A stretch of 64,000 bases of DNA from Lacihabitans sp. LS3-19. GTDB taxonomy: Bacteria > Bacteroidota > Bacteroidia > Cytophagales > Spirosomataceae. This document shows positions 40,964 through 49,887 of this stretch, piece by piece. The notes beneath the pieces were generated by a model, which was not told the origin of the DNA, made no database searches, and worked only from the letters and a program-made list of their open reading frames with translations. Position numbers and translations under genes: made by a program. The DNA is taken from positions 372,001-436,000 of the forward strand of contig NZ_RJUA01000001.1 in the NCBI RefSeq assembly GCF_024343575.1. The letters are read 5' to 3'. How positions within the stretch are numbered: position 1 is the first letter of the stretch; every line of letters begins with the position of its first letter.

Positions 40964-43096
40964 TTACTCAATCAGAAACCAATTATACCCATTTGCAGGA
41001 ATTGTGACCATCAATTCAACATCATAATTTCGGTTCACATTGTAGATTTTCTCGTCGGTGTCTTTTTCTTTAAATACCGCACCGTTTGTAAGTCCCGTGT
41101 AATAGAGCGGCACTTTAATTTTTCTTGAAATGGCCTCATTTGTAGGGTTAAAAACCATCAAAAAACCTTTTTGGTCTAGGTCAGGGTTTACATGGAGAAA
41201 TCCGTCCCAATCGCGGCCATCGGCTCTTCTGATTTGTATCATGTCGGAATTGAGTATTTCTCTGTATTTTTTGTACCAAGCTATGGTTTCAGAGACAGTT
41301 GCTTTGGTTTTGTCGGTATCATACAGTCTCGGGCCGCGATAGCAAGCTTGCACACCTGCTCCATAATATTGAATCATAAGTTGTTTGTAATCTTCCAAAT
41401 GGTCTTCAAGGGGTTCCAAAACTGCTTCAGGCCCACCACCTTGGTAACGTGTAAGAGGCACAAAACCCCAACTCATAGCTCCGGTTTTTTCTATGGTGCC
41501 GTCGTGGATGTTTTGTCTGTTCAATATTTTCTGTTGCTCTCTAGAAAGCGAAAAATTAACTTCTCGATAACCAATGCCGATTTTATGTGTACCATCTAAA
41601 AAATACCAATCTGGGGCGTTGATATAAACACCTTTTTCATTTAGCCATTTGTACAAATCCTTTTGAATTTCCATTTGTCGCCACTGGCTGTCTTCCAAGT
41701 CTCTGTGGCCAGGATGCACCTTGGAAGCACAGACATCGCCTGGATACGGGCCGTCATTTTCCCAAATGTTAAAGCCTGTTTTTTCAAAGAAATTCTTGAT
41801 TTTCCTGCTGTAGTCCAATCCCCATTGGCTACCGAAACAGGGGGCATTTCCAAAAAATGCTCCGCCAGGTTTTCCTGTTTTAGCACTTATCACATCGTGT
41901 TCATCTGAAATTCTTCTTGAACTAAATAAGGAATAACCGCCTAACAAAATGCCTTTTGAATGGGCGTAATCAGCCAATGTTTTCCAACGGCCAATGTTTT
42001 CATCAGATGGATTTTCCATGTCTAAATGACTGCCAAAACTTAGTATAACGGCCTCATATCCTGTATTTTGACATTGATTTATTGCGGTTTTTACTTCTTC
42101 ATCATTTTTGCTTACCAAGTGCATAAATATTGGATTTTGTATAGTCCACGGTGCCACGGTTCTATACATTTTTTTGATCATCATGCCACGTCTTTGGCGG
42201 TCGTAGCTGTCCATAAGCAACTCGTGCGTTCTCACTGAATTGAAGACTTCATTGGGTTTTAAGTCTATTCCAGGAGCTTTTTCAGGGTAAATTTCTAGTA
42301 AACAGGGTGTTTGAAAATTATAGTTTACCTGCGAAGTATAGCTGGAGTCGATTTTCCAATGGGTGGTTTGGTCGCTGATGTCATACCGCATGGCATTGTT
42401 AAATGCATAGTTGGTTTCTATGTATATTCCATGCTGTTTTTTCATTTCTTCGGGACTCCCCACCACTGCACTTTCTTCTTCTACCAAACCCAATATTTCG
42501 TTTACAACACGATCAATTCTGAAGGTTTTGTTTCCGGTGTTTTTAATATTTAGAGATTTGACGATTAAAGGGATATTGTCATAAAGCTCATAATTTATAT
42601 TAACTACTATTCCTTTTAAGAGGGCAGACTGAGGTTCAAATGTCAGTGTCAACATTTTGCCCGATGGTTCATCAATTTTATTTGGCCAAGTATTTGATTT
42701 CCAGTTGATTCTTTTTGGTATATCCGAAATGGTATATTTCTTAATCACGAAATCCGAGGAACCTAATTTTAGGTTTTTTAACCATTCGGATTGTATGTAG
42801 GCATTTTCTTTTTGACCATTTAAACCGCCAATATTGTATTCTTTTCCGTCTATTTTTATTCGGGCTTCAGGCTTGATGGCTCGTAACAGTTGTTGCTCAT
42901 TACTAAGGTTTTTAAAATCGATACAAGCGAAATTTGGCTCTATAATAAAGGCTCTTCTTAATAAGCCATTATCAAGCACTATCAGACTGTCGTTAACGAT
43001 TATTTTAGCTTTTTCGGCAATCGGACTTATAAGCCAATCAGCATTTTGAGCCGATAGGTTTATAGATATTAAAACAAGAAGGATTATTTTTTTCAT
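40964..43096 (-). CDS. Exported glycoside hydrolase, alpha-galactosidase-like (clan GH-D type)
   Basis: 710 residues from the ATG at 43096, which starts a signal peptide (MKKIILLVLISINLSAQ); 49 further open codons upstream overlap the preceding gene and are not used. An N-terminal beta-sandwich (about 20-310) precedes a TIM-barrel region with YEAVILSFGSHLDMENPSDENIGRWKTLADYAHSKGILLGGYSLFSSRR, FNIWENDGPYPGDVC (candidate catalytic Asp) and YINAPDWYFLDGTHKIGIGYRE, then a C-terminal beta domain. The pattern resembles GH27/GH36-like enzymes, but no family is certain. It is last in a leftward operon with a sulfatase, 17 bp after the DinB-like gene, and is probably periplasmic. Confidence 0.65.
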   Translation of the reverse strand: MKKIILLVLISINLSAQNADWLISPIAEKAKIIVNDSLIVLDNGLLRRAFIIEPNFACIDFKNLSNEQQLLRAIKPEARIKIDGKEYNIGGLNGQKENAYIQSEWLKNLKLGSSDFVIKKYTISDIPKRINWKSNTWPNKIDEPSGKMLTLTFEPQSALLKGIVVNINYELYDNIPLIVKSLNIKNTGNKTFRIDRVVNEILGLVEEESAVVGSPEEMKKQHGIYIETNYAFNNAMRYDISDQTTHWKIDSSYTSQVNYNFQTPCLLEIYPEKAPGIDLKPNEVFNSVRTHELLMDSYDRQRRGMMIKKMYRTVAPWTIQNPIFMHLVSKNDEEVKTAINQCQNTGYEAVILSFGSHLDMENPSDENIGRWKTLADYAHSKGILLGGYSLFSSRRISDEHDVISAKTGKPGGAFFGNAPCFGSQWGLDYSRKIKNFFEKTGFNIWENDGPYPGDVCASKVHPGHRDLEDSQWRQMEIQKDLYKWLNEKGVYINAPDWYFLDGTHKIGIGYREVNFSLSREQQKILNRQNIHDGTIEKTGAMSWGFVPLTRYQGGGPEAVLEPLEDHLEDYKQLMIQYYGAGVQACYRGPRLYDTDKTKATVSETIAWYKKYREILNSDMIQIRRADGRDWDGFLHVNPDLDQKGFLMVFNPTNEAISRKIKVPLYYTGLTNGAVFKEKDTDEKIYNVNRNYDVELMVTIPANGYNWFLIE

Positions 43097-43113
43097 AATT
43101 TTAGAATTAGGTT

Positions 43114-43644
43114 TTACCAACCTATATATTTTGGGGGAGTTATTCCATTTAGTCTTAAATATACTATTAACTGACCTCGGTGGTGAGTTTGATGGTCGTT
43201 TAGTAAGAAGACTATTTTCCGTTTGGTGGAATGTCCGCCCCAATAGTCTAATTCTTCTTCAAGTGTTTTGTCAGTCATTTGGGCAAAGGTTTCTTCGGCA
43301 TAATCGAATGCATTGCTCAGGTGTTCAATGATTTCTTTTTTTGAAATAGTATTGTTTTTAATACGGTTTTCAAAAGACTTTAAATCAAGCGGTGACTCAG
43401 TATTTCTAATAAGTTTTGAAGAAATACCATACATATTATTAGCCATGTGTATCAGTTGAAATCCAAAAGTATTCTCGTCTGCTACAGGTTTGAAGTTATA
43501 TTTTTCTTCAGGCATGGCTTCTGCAACGGCGAGGGTATAACTTTTCATTCCTTGCCATTTGCTGAGTGCATCGGTAATAAATGGGCTTTGTTTTTGTGCA
43601 AACCCTTGAGATGCAATAATCAGAAGTAGCAATATTTTTTTCAT
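43114..43644 (-). CDS. Exported DinB-like protein
   Basis: 176 residues. A signal peptide (MKKILLLLIIASQGFAQ) is followed by a DinB four-helix-bundle sequence: WQGMKSYTLAVAEAMPEEKYNFKPVADENTFGFQLIHMANNMYGI and LLNDHQTHHRGQLIVYLRLNGITPPKY. The histidines in LIHMA and HQTHHRGQ form the usual metal site. DinB/YfiT-like enzymes are thiol-dependent transferases or hydrolases and are normally cytoplasmic, so the signal peptide is unusual. It lies 24 bp after the sulfatase gene and 17 bp before the GH gene, clearly in the same operon. Its substrate is unknown. Confidence 0.85.
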   Translation of the reverse strand: MKKILLLLIIASQGFAQKQSPFITDALSKWQGMKSYTLAVAEAMPEEKYNFKPVADENTFGFQLIHMANNMYGISSKLIRNTESPLDLKSFENRIKNNTISKKEIIEHLSNAFDYAEETFAQMTDKTLEEELDYWGGHSTKRKIVFLLNDHQTHHRGQLIVYLRLNGITPPKYIGW

Positions 43645-43668
43645 AGTATTTTTTTAATAAAAGTACAT

Positions 43669-45180
43669 TTAATTACCTAAAAAAGAAACCAAGGCTTGAT
43701 CAGGGTATGGTATTTTTTGGCCAGTTTTTATTAAAGTCGGCATGCCTGAGTTACCCTTCTTAAGCTCGGAGGTAAGTTTTTTAGACAATTTTTTAGCTAA
43801 TTTTTCATTTTCAAATACTAAGTTTTTGGTCTCGCTGATGTCGGTTTCTGTATTGTAAAGCTCAAAACTCCCATCTTCATGGAAATAGATAAGTTTCCAA
43901 TCACCCTGCCGAATCACGCTGTAGAGTTTCAAAGCTGGGCCTTTTGGCCCCCAAATGTGCGGATAATGCCAAAAAAAGAAGCGTTTAGAATTATTTAGTT
44001 TTTTATCCAAAATACTCTTTCCGTCTATTTTCTGGATGATGTTTTGCGGTTTAATATTTGCGATTTGTAAAACTGTCGGGAAAATATCTTCAATAATTAT
44101 ATTCTCAGTACTCTTTGTTTTTTCTTTAATTTTTCCTGGCCATTTCATGATAAATGGAATCCTAACGCCTCCTTCGTAGGCAGAACCTTTTCCGCTTTTT
44201 AGCGGGGTATTGTGCATGTGTTTTTCGCCACCTCTCGCATTGGCACTTAGTCCGCCATTATCAGATAAAAAGAGTATTGCTGTGTTTTTATCTTGTTTCG
44301 TTTTTTCTAAAAAATCCATGATGTCGCCCAAACTTTTGTCCATTCCCTCTATCAATGCGGCGTATTTGGCTTCGGCAGAGTCTATACCCATATCGTAATA
44401 TTTTTGTAAAAACCTTGGGTCGCCCATTATTGGAGCGTGTACTGCGTAATGTGACATGTATAGGAAAAACGGCTTTTCGGAGTTTTGCGATTTATCCAAT
44501 TCGGCTATGGCTTCTTGTGTGAGAGCTTCTGTCAGAAAAATTTCTTTTCCCCAATATTTCTCCAATCCAGGTACAGCCCAAATCAGGTTTTTCTTGTCTT
44601 TATTTCCAAAATCATCTTTGCCAAAATAACTATGTGGAGCACCGGCGGCATGGCCAGCTATGTTTACCTCAAAACCCAGATTTAGCGGGTCGCTTCCAGG
44701 GGTATCATTGGCACCCAAATGTGCCTTGCCAACATGGATAGTATGATAACCATTTTGTTTCAAAACCATGGGCAAGGGAGATGCGTAAATGGTATTTTCG
44801 ATATTAGGTTCGGCACTGAGGCCGTTTATGTTTATTTGTGGAGGTGTCAGTATTTCAGATTTTCCATCGTTATTGGCATTTTTTCGTAAGGTCCAATTGG
44901 TCACATGATGATTTATGGCATTCATTCCTGTCATCAGGCTCACTCTTGAAGGAGAACAAACAGAAGCTGCATAGGCATGGGTAAACATCTTCCCTTGAGC
45001 GGCAAGTCTTTCCATATTTGGTGTTTTATATCGCTCATTCCAAGTGGTTTTTTCTTTGTAAAATGGCAAAGAACAATCTTGCCAACCCATATCATCTACG
45101 ATGAACACGATGATGTTGGGTTTGTTTTGAGCAAATATTATTTGACTAAATAGACAAAAAAGGGCTAATATTTTTTTCAT
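43669..45180 (-). CDS. Exported sulfatase (type I, formylglycine-dependent)
   Basis: 503 residues with a signal peptide (MKKILALFCLFSQIIFAQ). The metal-binding IIVFIVDDMGWQD (Asp29, Asp30), the formylglycine motif CSPSRVSLMTG (Cys75 in C-X-P-S-R), HVGKAHLGA and LFLSDNGGLSANARGGEKHMHNTPLKSGKGSAYEGGVRIPFIMKWPG are all intact. Cysteine-type sulfatases need an FGE or anSME activator, which is not in the window. The likely substrate is a sulfated glycan. The ATG overlaps the TGA of the sterol-desaturase-like gene (ATGA at 45177-45180), so the two are translationally coupled. Confidence 0.95.
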   Translation of the reverse strand: MKKILALFCLFSQIIFAQNKPNIIVFIVDDMGWQDCSLPFYKEKTTWNERYKTPNMERLAAQGKMFTHAYAASVCSPSRVSLMTGMNAINHHVTNWTLRKNANNDGKSEILTPPQININGLSAEPNIENTIYASPLPMVLKQNGYHTIHVGKAHLGANDTPGSDPLNLGFEVNIAGHAAGAPHSYFGKDDFGNKDKKNLIWAVPGLEKYWGKEIFLTEALTQEAIAELDKSQNSEKPFFLYMSHYAVHAPIMGDPRFLQKYYDMGIDSAEAKYAALIEGMDKSLGDIMDFLEKTKQDKNTAILFLSDNGGLSANARGGEKHMHNTPLKSGKGSAYEGGVRIPFIMKWPGKIKEKTKSTENIIIEDIFPTVLQIANIKPQNIIQKIDGKSILDKKLNNSKRFFFWHYPHIWGPKGPALKLYSVIRQGDWKLIYFHEDGSFELYNTETDISETKNLVFENEKLAKKLSKKLTSELKKGNSGMPTLIKTGQKIPYPDQALVSFLGN

Positions 45181-46409
45181 TTCCTAATGTTCAGTTTTTC
45201 CAATAAATAATCTCGGCTTGTTTTGCCAAGGCTTGGGTTTAGTTTTAAAAAATTTCCTCGTATTTCGGTAGCCATGTGTTCAGAACTTTCTGGATACCAA
45301 CCTGGAGGCATTATAGCCATTTTTACTTTATTCCCAAAACCTCTGGTGTTTTTTAGGTCATTATAAAGGCATATACATTCACCAAAATACATATCCATAA
45401 AACTCGTGGGATCCGTTTCTCTGGTAATGCCGTATTCTATTTTTACTTCTCGTTTTTCGGTTTGTAGCGTACCAAACAGCCAGTCCCAAAACGGCAATAA
45501 GACACAAAAGTTGGTGTCGATATACAAAGGATTTTTGGCATGATGCACTCTGTGATGCGATGGCGTGATGAAAATCTTTTCCAAAATCCCAAAGCGTCCG
45601 TTTTCAAAAGCATCCTCTCCACAATGAATAAATGTACCCCAAGTGCCGTCTATTACCAATATAATAGCGACCATTTCGGGACTTACGCCAAACAGCATTA
45701 AAAGCGGAACTTGAACTGCGGCCGTGTAATAACCTTCGGCAAAAAAATGTACCCAAGCTACGGTGAGGTTCATTTCGACAGGAGCATGGTGTGGCGAGTG
45801 TAAACACCAAAATAACCGAACTCTATGCCCTAGAAAATGCCAAATCCAGTAGGTAAGTTCCCACATAAGATATGCATATAGCCATCCTACAGCATTGTTT
45901 GGTATTGAAAACAAGGCAAATTTGTGGAAATAGGGCATCATTTCGATATATACAAAAATGATGAAAAGTTTGGAGACATATTCGTTGAAAACCTTTGCTA
46001 AAAAATTGGTTTTGTATCTCCTAAAAAACTCGGTGATGAATATTGTATTTGAAATTTTAGAATAATAGATCTTTGTTTTTTCCAAAAAAGAAACCTTTGA
46101 AGTAGTTTTTTTTAGTTGTTCGATTTTTTTTGAAAAATTAATGAAAGGATTGAATTTAAAAAACAAACGGATCATTTCGACCAACAAAAAGAAAGTGGTA
46201 AGAATTGATAATATAGCCAATATAGATTTATAGTAAATCTTCTTGTTGATGGGGTCTGAAATATCTTGAAGAAAACCCATGCCCACAAAACTTTTCACAG
46301 TGCCATCCATAAAACTTGTGATGGTTATATATAGTATTGAAAAGAAAAATCCTACGAAAAACACATTTTCAATAGTTTTCCAGACTTTTGAAATCGTTTT
46401 TTTATCCAT
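45177..46409 (-). CDS. Sterol desaturase/fatty acid hydroxylase family membrane protein
   Basis: 410 residues. Hydrophobic helices lie at about 15-35, 55-78, 145-165 and 175-200. The di-iron histidine clusters are HFLGHR, HSPHH and HRVHHAKN, in the order of the family, followed by NFCVLLPFWDWLFGTLQ. Such enzymes hydroxylate or desaturate lipids or sterols in the membrane using oxygen. First gene of a four-gene leftward operon that continues with sulfatase, DinB-like protein and GH. Why a lipid oxidase is coupled to glycan enzymes is unclear; the substrate may be a glycolipid or sulfolipid. That is inference. Confidence 0.9.
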   Translation of the reverse strand: MDKKTISKVWKTIENVFFVGFFFSILYITITSFMDGTVKSFVGMGFLQDISDPINKKIYYKSILAILSILTTFFLLVEMIRLFFKFNPFINFSKKIEQLKKTTSKVSFLEKTKIYYSKISNTIFITEFFRRYKTNFLAKVFNEYVSKLFIIFVYIEMMPYFHKFALFSIPNNAVGWLYAYLMWELTYWIWHFLGHRVRLFWCLHSPHHAPVEMNLTVAWVHFFAEGYYTAAVQVPLLMLFGVSPEMVAIILVIDGTWGTFIHCGEDAFENGRFGILEKIFITPSHHRVHHAKNPLYIDTNFCVLLPFWDWLFGTLQTEKREVKIEYGITRETDPTSFMDMYFGECICLYNDLKNTRGFGNKVKMAIMPPGWYPESSEHMATEIRGNFLKLNPSLGKTSRDYLLEKLNIRK

Positions 46410-46547
46410 TTTTATTTAAGGCTTGGTTGAATAATCGCTAAAATTAAAATATTTAATTAATAAGGCATTAAATAAAAAATATTTTTAATTTTATCAAAAA
46501 TATAAATAATTTTTAAATTCTTGTTTAGCAAAGTCTAATTTTCAAAT

Positions 46548-47978
46548 ATGAAAATAAAACCTATCTTGTTTTTAATTAGTACTTTATTGTACTTACAATC
46601 TTTCTCTCAGAGTACCATTCACCCTTCTTCGGCAAAATATGAATATCCAAAAGATAAAGAAATTGCCGAAAATCTTGAAAATTGGCGAGATCAAAAATTC
46701 GGAATTATTATTCACTGGGGCCTCTATGCCGTACCTGGTATTATTGAATCGTGGAGTTTGTGTGACGAAGATTGGATAAACAGGGACACGGCAAGTAATT
46801 ATACCGAATATAAAAAATGGTATTGGGGCTTGAATGAGACATTTAATCCTACGAGATTTAACCCAGATGCTTGGGCAAAAATGGCGAAGAATGCAGGTAT
46901 GCGATATGTGGTTTTTACAACAAAGCATCACGATGGCTTCAATATGTTTGATACCAAGTTTTCTGATTTTAAGATTTCTAATGGGCCATTTAAAAACAAT
47001 CCAAAAGCCAATGTGGCCAAAGAAGTTTTTAGTTCTTTTCGGAAAGAAGGCATGCTGATAGGAGCGTATTATTCTAAGCCGGACTGGCATTCGCAATATT
47101 TCTGGTGGGATAGGCATTCTACGCCTGATCGCAATGTAAACTATGACATCAGGAAATACCCTTGGCGATGGAATCAGTTTGTGCAGTTTACACATAATCA
47201 AATTGACGAGTTAACATCAGATTATGGCAAAATAGATATACTTTGGCTTGATGGTGGCTGGGTTCGACCAAGAAACTCTGTTACCGAAGAGGTTTTAAGT
47301 TGGGGTGCCCCAATTCCTGATTTTGACCAGCAGATAGATTTGCCAAAAATTGCAGCTAAAGTTCGCAAAAATCAGCCAGGAATGTTAATAGTGGACAGAA
47401 CCGTTCATGGCGAATTTGAAAACTATCGCACGCCTGAGCAGGGAATTCCTGCTAAAATGTCTAGCGATCCTTGGGAAAGTTGTATTACCTTAGGTGGAGC
47501 TTGGAGCCATGTGCCTAACGATCATTTTAAAACTTCCGCGTGGGCTATTCATACATTGATTGAGGTAGTTTCTAAGGGTGGAAATTTGTTGTTAGGTTTA
47601 GGGCCAAATCCGCAAGGCGAGTTTTTGCAGATACAAGAAGAAAGGCTGAAGGAAATAGGAGAGTGGCTAGATGTAAATGGAGAGGCAATATACAATACCA
47701 GAGCTATCGAAAATTTCAGCGATGGCGAAGTGTATTTTACAAAAGGCAAAAAGCAATATAGCTATGCTATTCAACGTATTTCTGAAAAAACGCCATTGGA
47801 GCAAATCGTCTCTTGGAAAGGAAATACTCCTAAAAAAGGTACGGCAATTTCGATTTTAGGACAAAAGGATAATTTGAAATGGGATACGAAAAGTGGAAAA
47901 ACAAGCGTTTCTATTCCGAAAGAAATTTGGGAAAAGCTTAAAAATGAGCCTGCTGTTGCATTGAAATTTGAACATTAA
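46548..47978 (+). CDS. Alpha-L-fucosidase, GH29
   Basis: 476 residues with a signal peptide (MKIKPILFLISTLLYLQSFSQ). GH29 motifs are KFGIIIHWGLYAVPG, MRYVVFTTKHHDGFNMFDTKFSDF (two-histidine fucose site), IDILWLDGGW (nucleophile Asp about 235) and WAIHTLIEVVSKGGNLLLGLGPNPQGEF. The C-terminal 100 residues form the usual beta-sandwich. It releases alpha-linked fucose from glycans outside the cytoplasm. Divergent from the sulfatase operon, 138 bp apart, and followed by a DUF1080 gene after 58 bp, so the two sides probably form one glycan-use locus. Confidence 0.95.
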   Translation: MKIKPILFLISTLLYLQSFSQSTIHPSSAKYEYPKDKEIAENLENWRDQKFGIIIHWGLYAVPGIIESWSLCDEDWINRDTASNYTEYKKWYWGLNETFNPTRFNPDAWAKMAKNAGMRYVVFTTKHHDGFNMFDTKFSDFKISNGPFKNNPKANVAKEVFSSFRKEGMLIGAYYSKPDWHSQYFWWDRHSTPDRNVNYDIRKYPWRWNQFVQFTHNQIDELTSDYGKIDILWLDGGWVRPRNSVTEEVLSWGAPIPDFDQQIDLPKIAAKVRKNQPGMLIVDRTVHGEFENYRTPEQGIPAKMSSDPWESCITLGGAWSHVPNDHFKTSAWAIHTLIEVVSKGGNLLLGLGPNPQGEFLQIQEERLKEIGEWLDVNGEAIYNTRAIENFSDGEVYFTKGKKQYSYAIQRISEKTPLEQIVSWKGNTPKKGTAISILGQKDNLKWDTKSGKTSVSIPKEIWEKLKNEPAVALKFEH

Positions 47979-48036
47979 TTTATTATAAAATCAAAATAAA
48001 ACCTTAAATTTAAAATCATAAACGAAACCAAAAAAC

Positions 48037-48705
48037 ATGAAGAAAATATTTGTAATAGGATTGACACTTTTAAGCCTGAATACGATGGCTCAAAAGAAAA
48101 AATGGGTGAACATATTTGATGGAAAAACCACCAACGGATGGCACACTTGGAAACAAACGGACGTAAAAGGCTGGCATGTGATGGATGGCGTTTTGATGAC
48201 ACACGGTGGAAACGGCGACTTGGTTTCCGACAAAGAGTATGGTGATTTTATTTTAGAGTTTGAGTTTAAATGTCAGCCTAAAGGCAACTCTGGCGTGATT
48301 TACAAAGTTTTGGAAGATCCAAACAACAAAGAGTTTTTTGCTCCTTACGCAGCTGGACCTGAATACCAGATTATTGACGATATAAACTATCCTGACAAAA
48401 TCAAAGATGTGCAAAAAACTGGAGCTAACTATGATATTCAACCTCCAATGGACCTTACAGCAGTAAAACCCGCAGGCGAGTGGAACAAAGGTAAAATAGT
48501 TATCAAAAATAATATGATTGAACACTTTGTGAACGGCATAAAAACCGCATCTTATGAATACGGAAGTGTGAAATGGGCAGATGATGTAGCAGGAAGTAAA
48601 TTTGCCAAATGGCCTTATGCACAAGCTCATGCCAAAGGCAAAATATCACTTCAAGACCATGGAGATATGGTGTCTTTTAGAAAGATTAGAATTAAGGAAT
48701 TGTAA
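48037..48705 (+). CDS. Exported DUF1080 (3-keto-disaccharide hydrolase-like) protein
   Basis: 222 residues with a signal peptide (MKKIFVIGLTLLSLNTMAQ). The concanavalin-like fold shows WVNIFDGKTTNGWHTWKQTDVKGWHVMDGVLMTHGGNGDLVSDKEYGDFILEFEFKCQPKGNSGVIYKV and GPEYQIIDD, diagnostic of DUF1080, and ends ISLQDHGDMVSFRKIRIKEL. Some members cleave 3-keto-glucosides; many occur beside glycan-degrading enzymes. It follows the fucosidase by 58 bp and is closed by a terminator. Exact activity is not assigned. Confidence 0.92.
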   Translation: MKKIFVIGLTLLSLNTMAQKKKWVNIFDGKTTNGWHTWKQTDVKGWHVMDGVLMTHGGNGDLVSDKEYGDFILEFEFKCQPKGNSGVIYKVLEDPNNKEFFAPYAAGPEYQIIDDINYPDKIKDVQKTGANYDIQPPMDLTAVKPAGEWNKGKIVIKNNMIEHFVNGIKTASYEYGSVKWADDVAGSKFAKWPYAQAHAKGKISLQDHGDMVSFRKIRIKEL

Positions 48706-48728
48706 ATAGAATTTTCAGAATTTTAGAG

Positions 48729-48758
48729 AACCATGAAGCACCTGTTTCATGGTTTTTT
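48729..48758 (+). terminator. Terminator of the fucosidase-DUF1080 unit
   Basis: AACCATGAA (48729-48737) pairs with TTCATGGTT (48746-48754), followed by a T run. It lies 24 nt after the DUF1080 stop. Confidence 0.9.
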
Positions 48759-48801
48759 TATTGCCTAAGATTGCGTACATTTAACCACAAATATTTGAAA
48801 A

Positions 48802-49314
48802 ATGAAATTAGACAGAGAAATACTTTTCAAAGAAAATCAAAGGTTTAGACAGTTGTGGTTTTGGATTCCATTATTAGCATTTGATGTTTTTTTGATTTAT
48901 AAAGCCTCTCTACAATTTTTTAGAAATGAACCATTTGGCAATCATCCCTTGAGCAATATTGGCCTCCTTTTCTTATTGTGTTTTATGCTTTTGTTCAACT
49001 TGTCCTTTTATTTTTTAAGATTAGAAACAGCTTTTACCAAAGAAGGTATTTATGTAAGATTTTTCCCATTTCATCTGAAATTCAAGTTTATAGATTGGAA
49101 TATCATCAGCCAAGCTTACATCAGAGAATATAAACCCTTACTCGAATTTGGTGGTTGGGGTATCCGTTATGGATTTGCTGGAAAAGCCTATAATGTATCG
49201 GGCAACATGGGCCTGCAATTAGCGTATGACAAAAACTCAAAATTGCTGATCGGAACTCAAAAAGCTGAGGAAATGGAGGCTGTGTTAAATAAATTGGGGT
49301 TTTTAAAAGAATAA
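48802..49314 (+). CDS. Two-helix membrane protein, unknown function
   Basis: 170 residues. Two hydrophobic helices at about 18-37 and 52-74 are followed by a soluble half, LETAFTKEGIYVRFFPFHLKFKFIDWNIISQAYIREYKPLLEFGGWGIRYGFAGKAYNVSGNMGLQLAYDKNSKLLIGTQKAEEMEAVLNKLGFL. This looks like a small PH-like or bPH2-type domain as found in other short Bacteroidota membrane proteins. No enzyme motif is visible. It converges with a DinB-family gene, 3 bp between stops. Confidence 0.7.
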   Translation: MKLDREILFKENQRFRQLWFWIPLLAFDVFLIYKASLQFFRNEPFGNHPLSNIGLLFLLCFMLLFNLSFYFLRLETAFTKEGIYVRFFPFHLKFKFIDWNIISQAYIREYKPLLEFGGWGIRYGFAGKAYNVSGNMGLQLAYDKNSKLLIGTQKAEEMEAVLNKLGFLKE

Positions 49315-49317
49315 TAT

Positions 49318-49812
49318 TTATTGCTTTAATTCCCCTTCCCTATAAACCCACTCAGGAGCATTTCCTATTTCTTGTCTCAAAATCATATTGAGTTGGGCTG
49401 CATGATGTTGCACGTGCCGCATATTATAAAGTATAATTTCAAAAATGGAATAATCCATGCTACCTGAGGAATTTATCCATCTCTCGTTTAACTTTTCTTC
49501 GTTTAAGGCAAATATTAAGCTTTTAGCCTTTTTTTGAGAATGTGCTAAATACGCTAGCAATTCAACTTTTGAGTAAACCCTTTCCGGCATTTTGTCCTCA
49601 AATTCAGACGTTGTAAAAGGTGGAGTTGGACTGAAGGTTTTCGGTGTAGTGCACAAATAATAATCTAAGAAAAATAAACAATGGAAAGCATTGTACCAAA
49701 ACCTTTTTTCAGAATTCCAGTGCTCATCTGGGCACACTTTTATGGCATTTTCTAGCATTTCGATACTTGCCCCAAACTGATTCCAAAGGCTTAAGTTTAT
49801 CTCATTTTTCAT
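49318..49812 (-). CDS. DinB-family protein, cytoplasmic
   Basis: 164 residues without signal peptide. The four-helix pattern and the histidines in RFWYNAFHCLFFLDYYL and YNMRHVQHHAAQLNMILRQ form the DinB metal site. It has little direct similarity to the exported DinB-like protein at 43.1 kb. Family members are thiol S-transferases or unknown metalloenzymes; no role can be given. It stands alone between a convergent membrane protein gene and a divergent J-domain gene. Confidence 0.85.
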   Translation of the reverse strand: MKNEINLSLWNQFGASIEMLENAIKVCPDEHWNSEKRFWYNAFHCLFFLDYYLCTTPKTFSPTPPFTTSEFEDKMPERVYSKVELLAYLAHSQKKAKSLIFALNEEKLNERWINSSGSMDYSIFEIILYNMRHVQHHAAQLNMILRQEIGNAPEWVYREGELKQ

Positions 49813-49887
49813 AAAATTTCAGAGCATATTTATTTTGAAAAATATAAAGCCATAAATTTACGGAATTATCCAAAAGTTCTATTCTAT

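Noticed and set aside
43097-43243. N-terminal extension of 49 codons of the GH-D-like protein
   Set aside because: It overlaps the DinB-like gene, lacks conserved sequence, and an ATG at 43096 begins a clear signal peptide.
46593-47201. 202-codon open frame on the minus strand inside the fucosidase gene
   Set aside because: It lies wholly opposite a complete GH29 gene with all family motifs; the product is Cys/Ile/Phe-rich and resembles no protein family.
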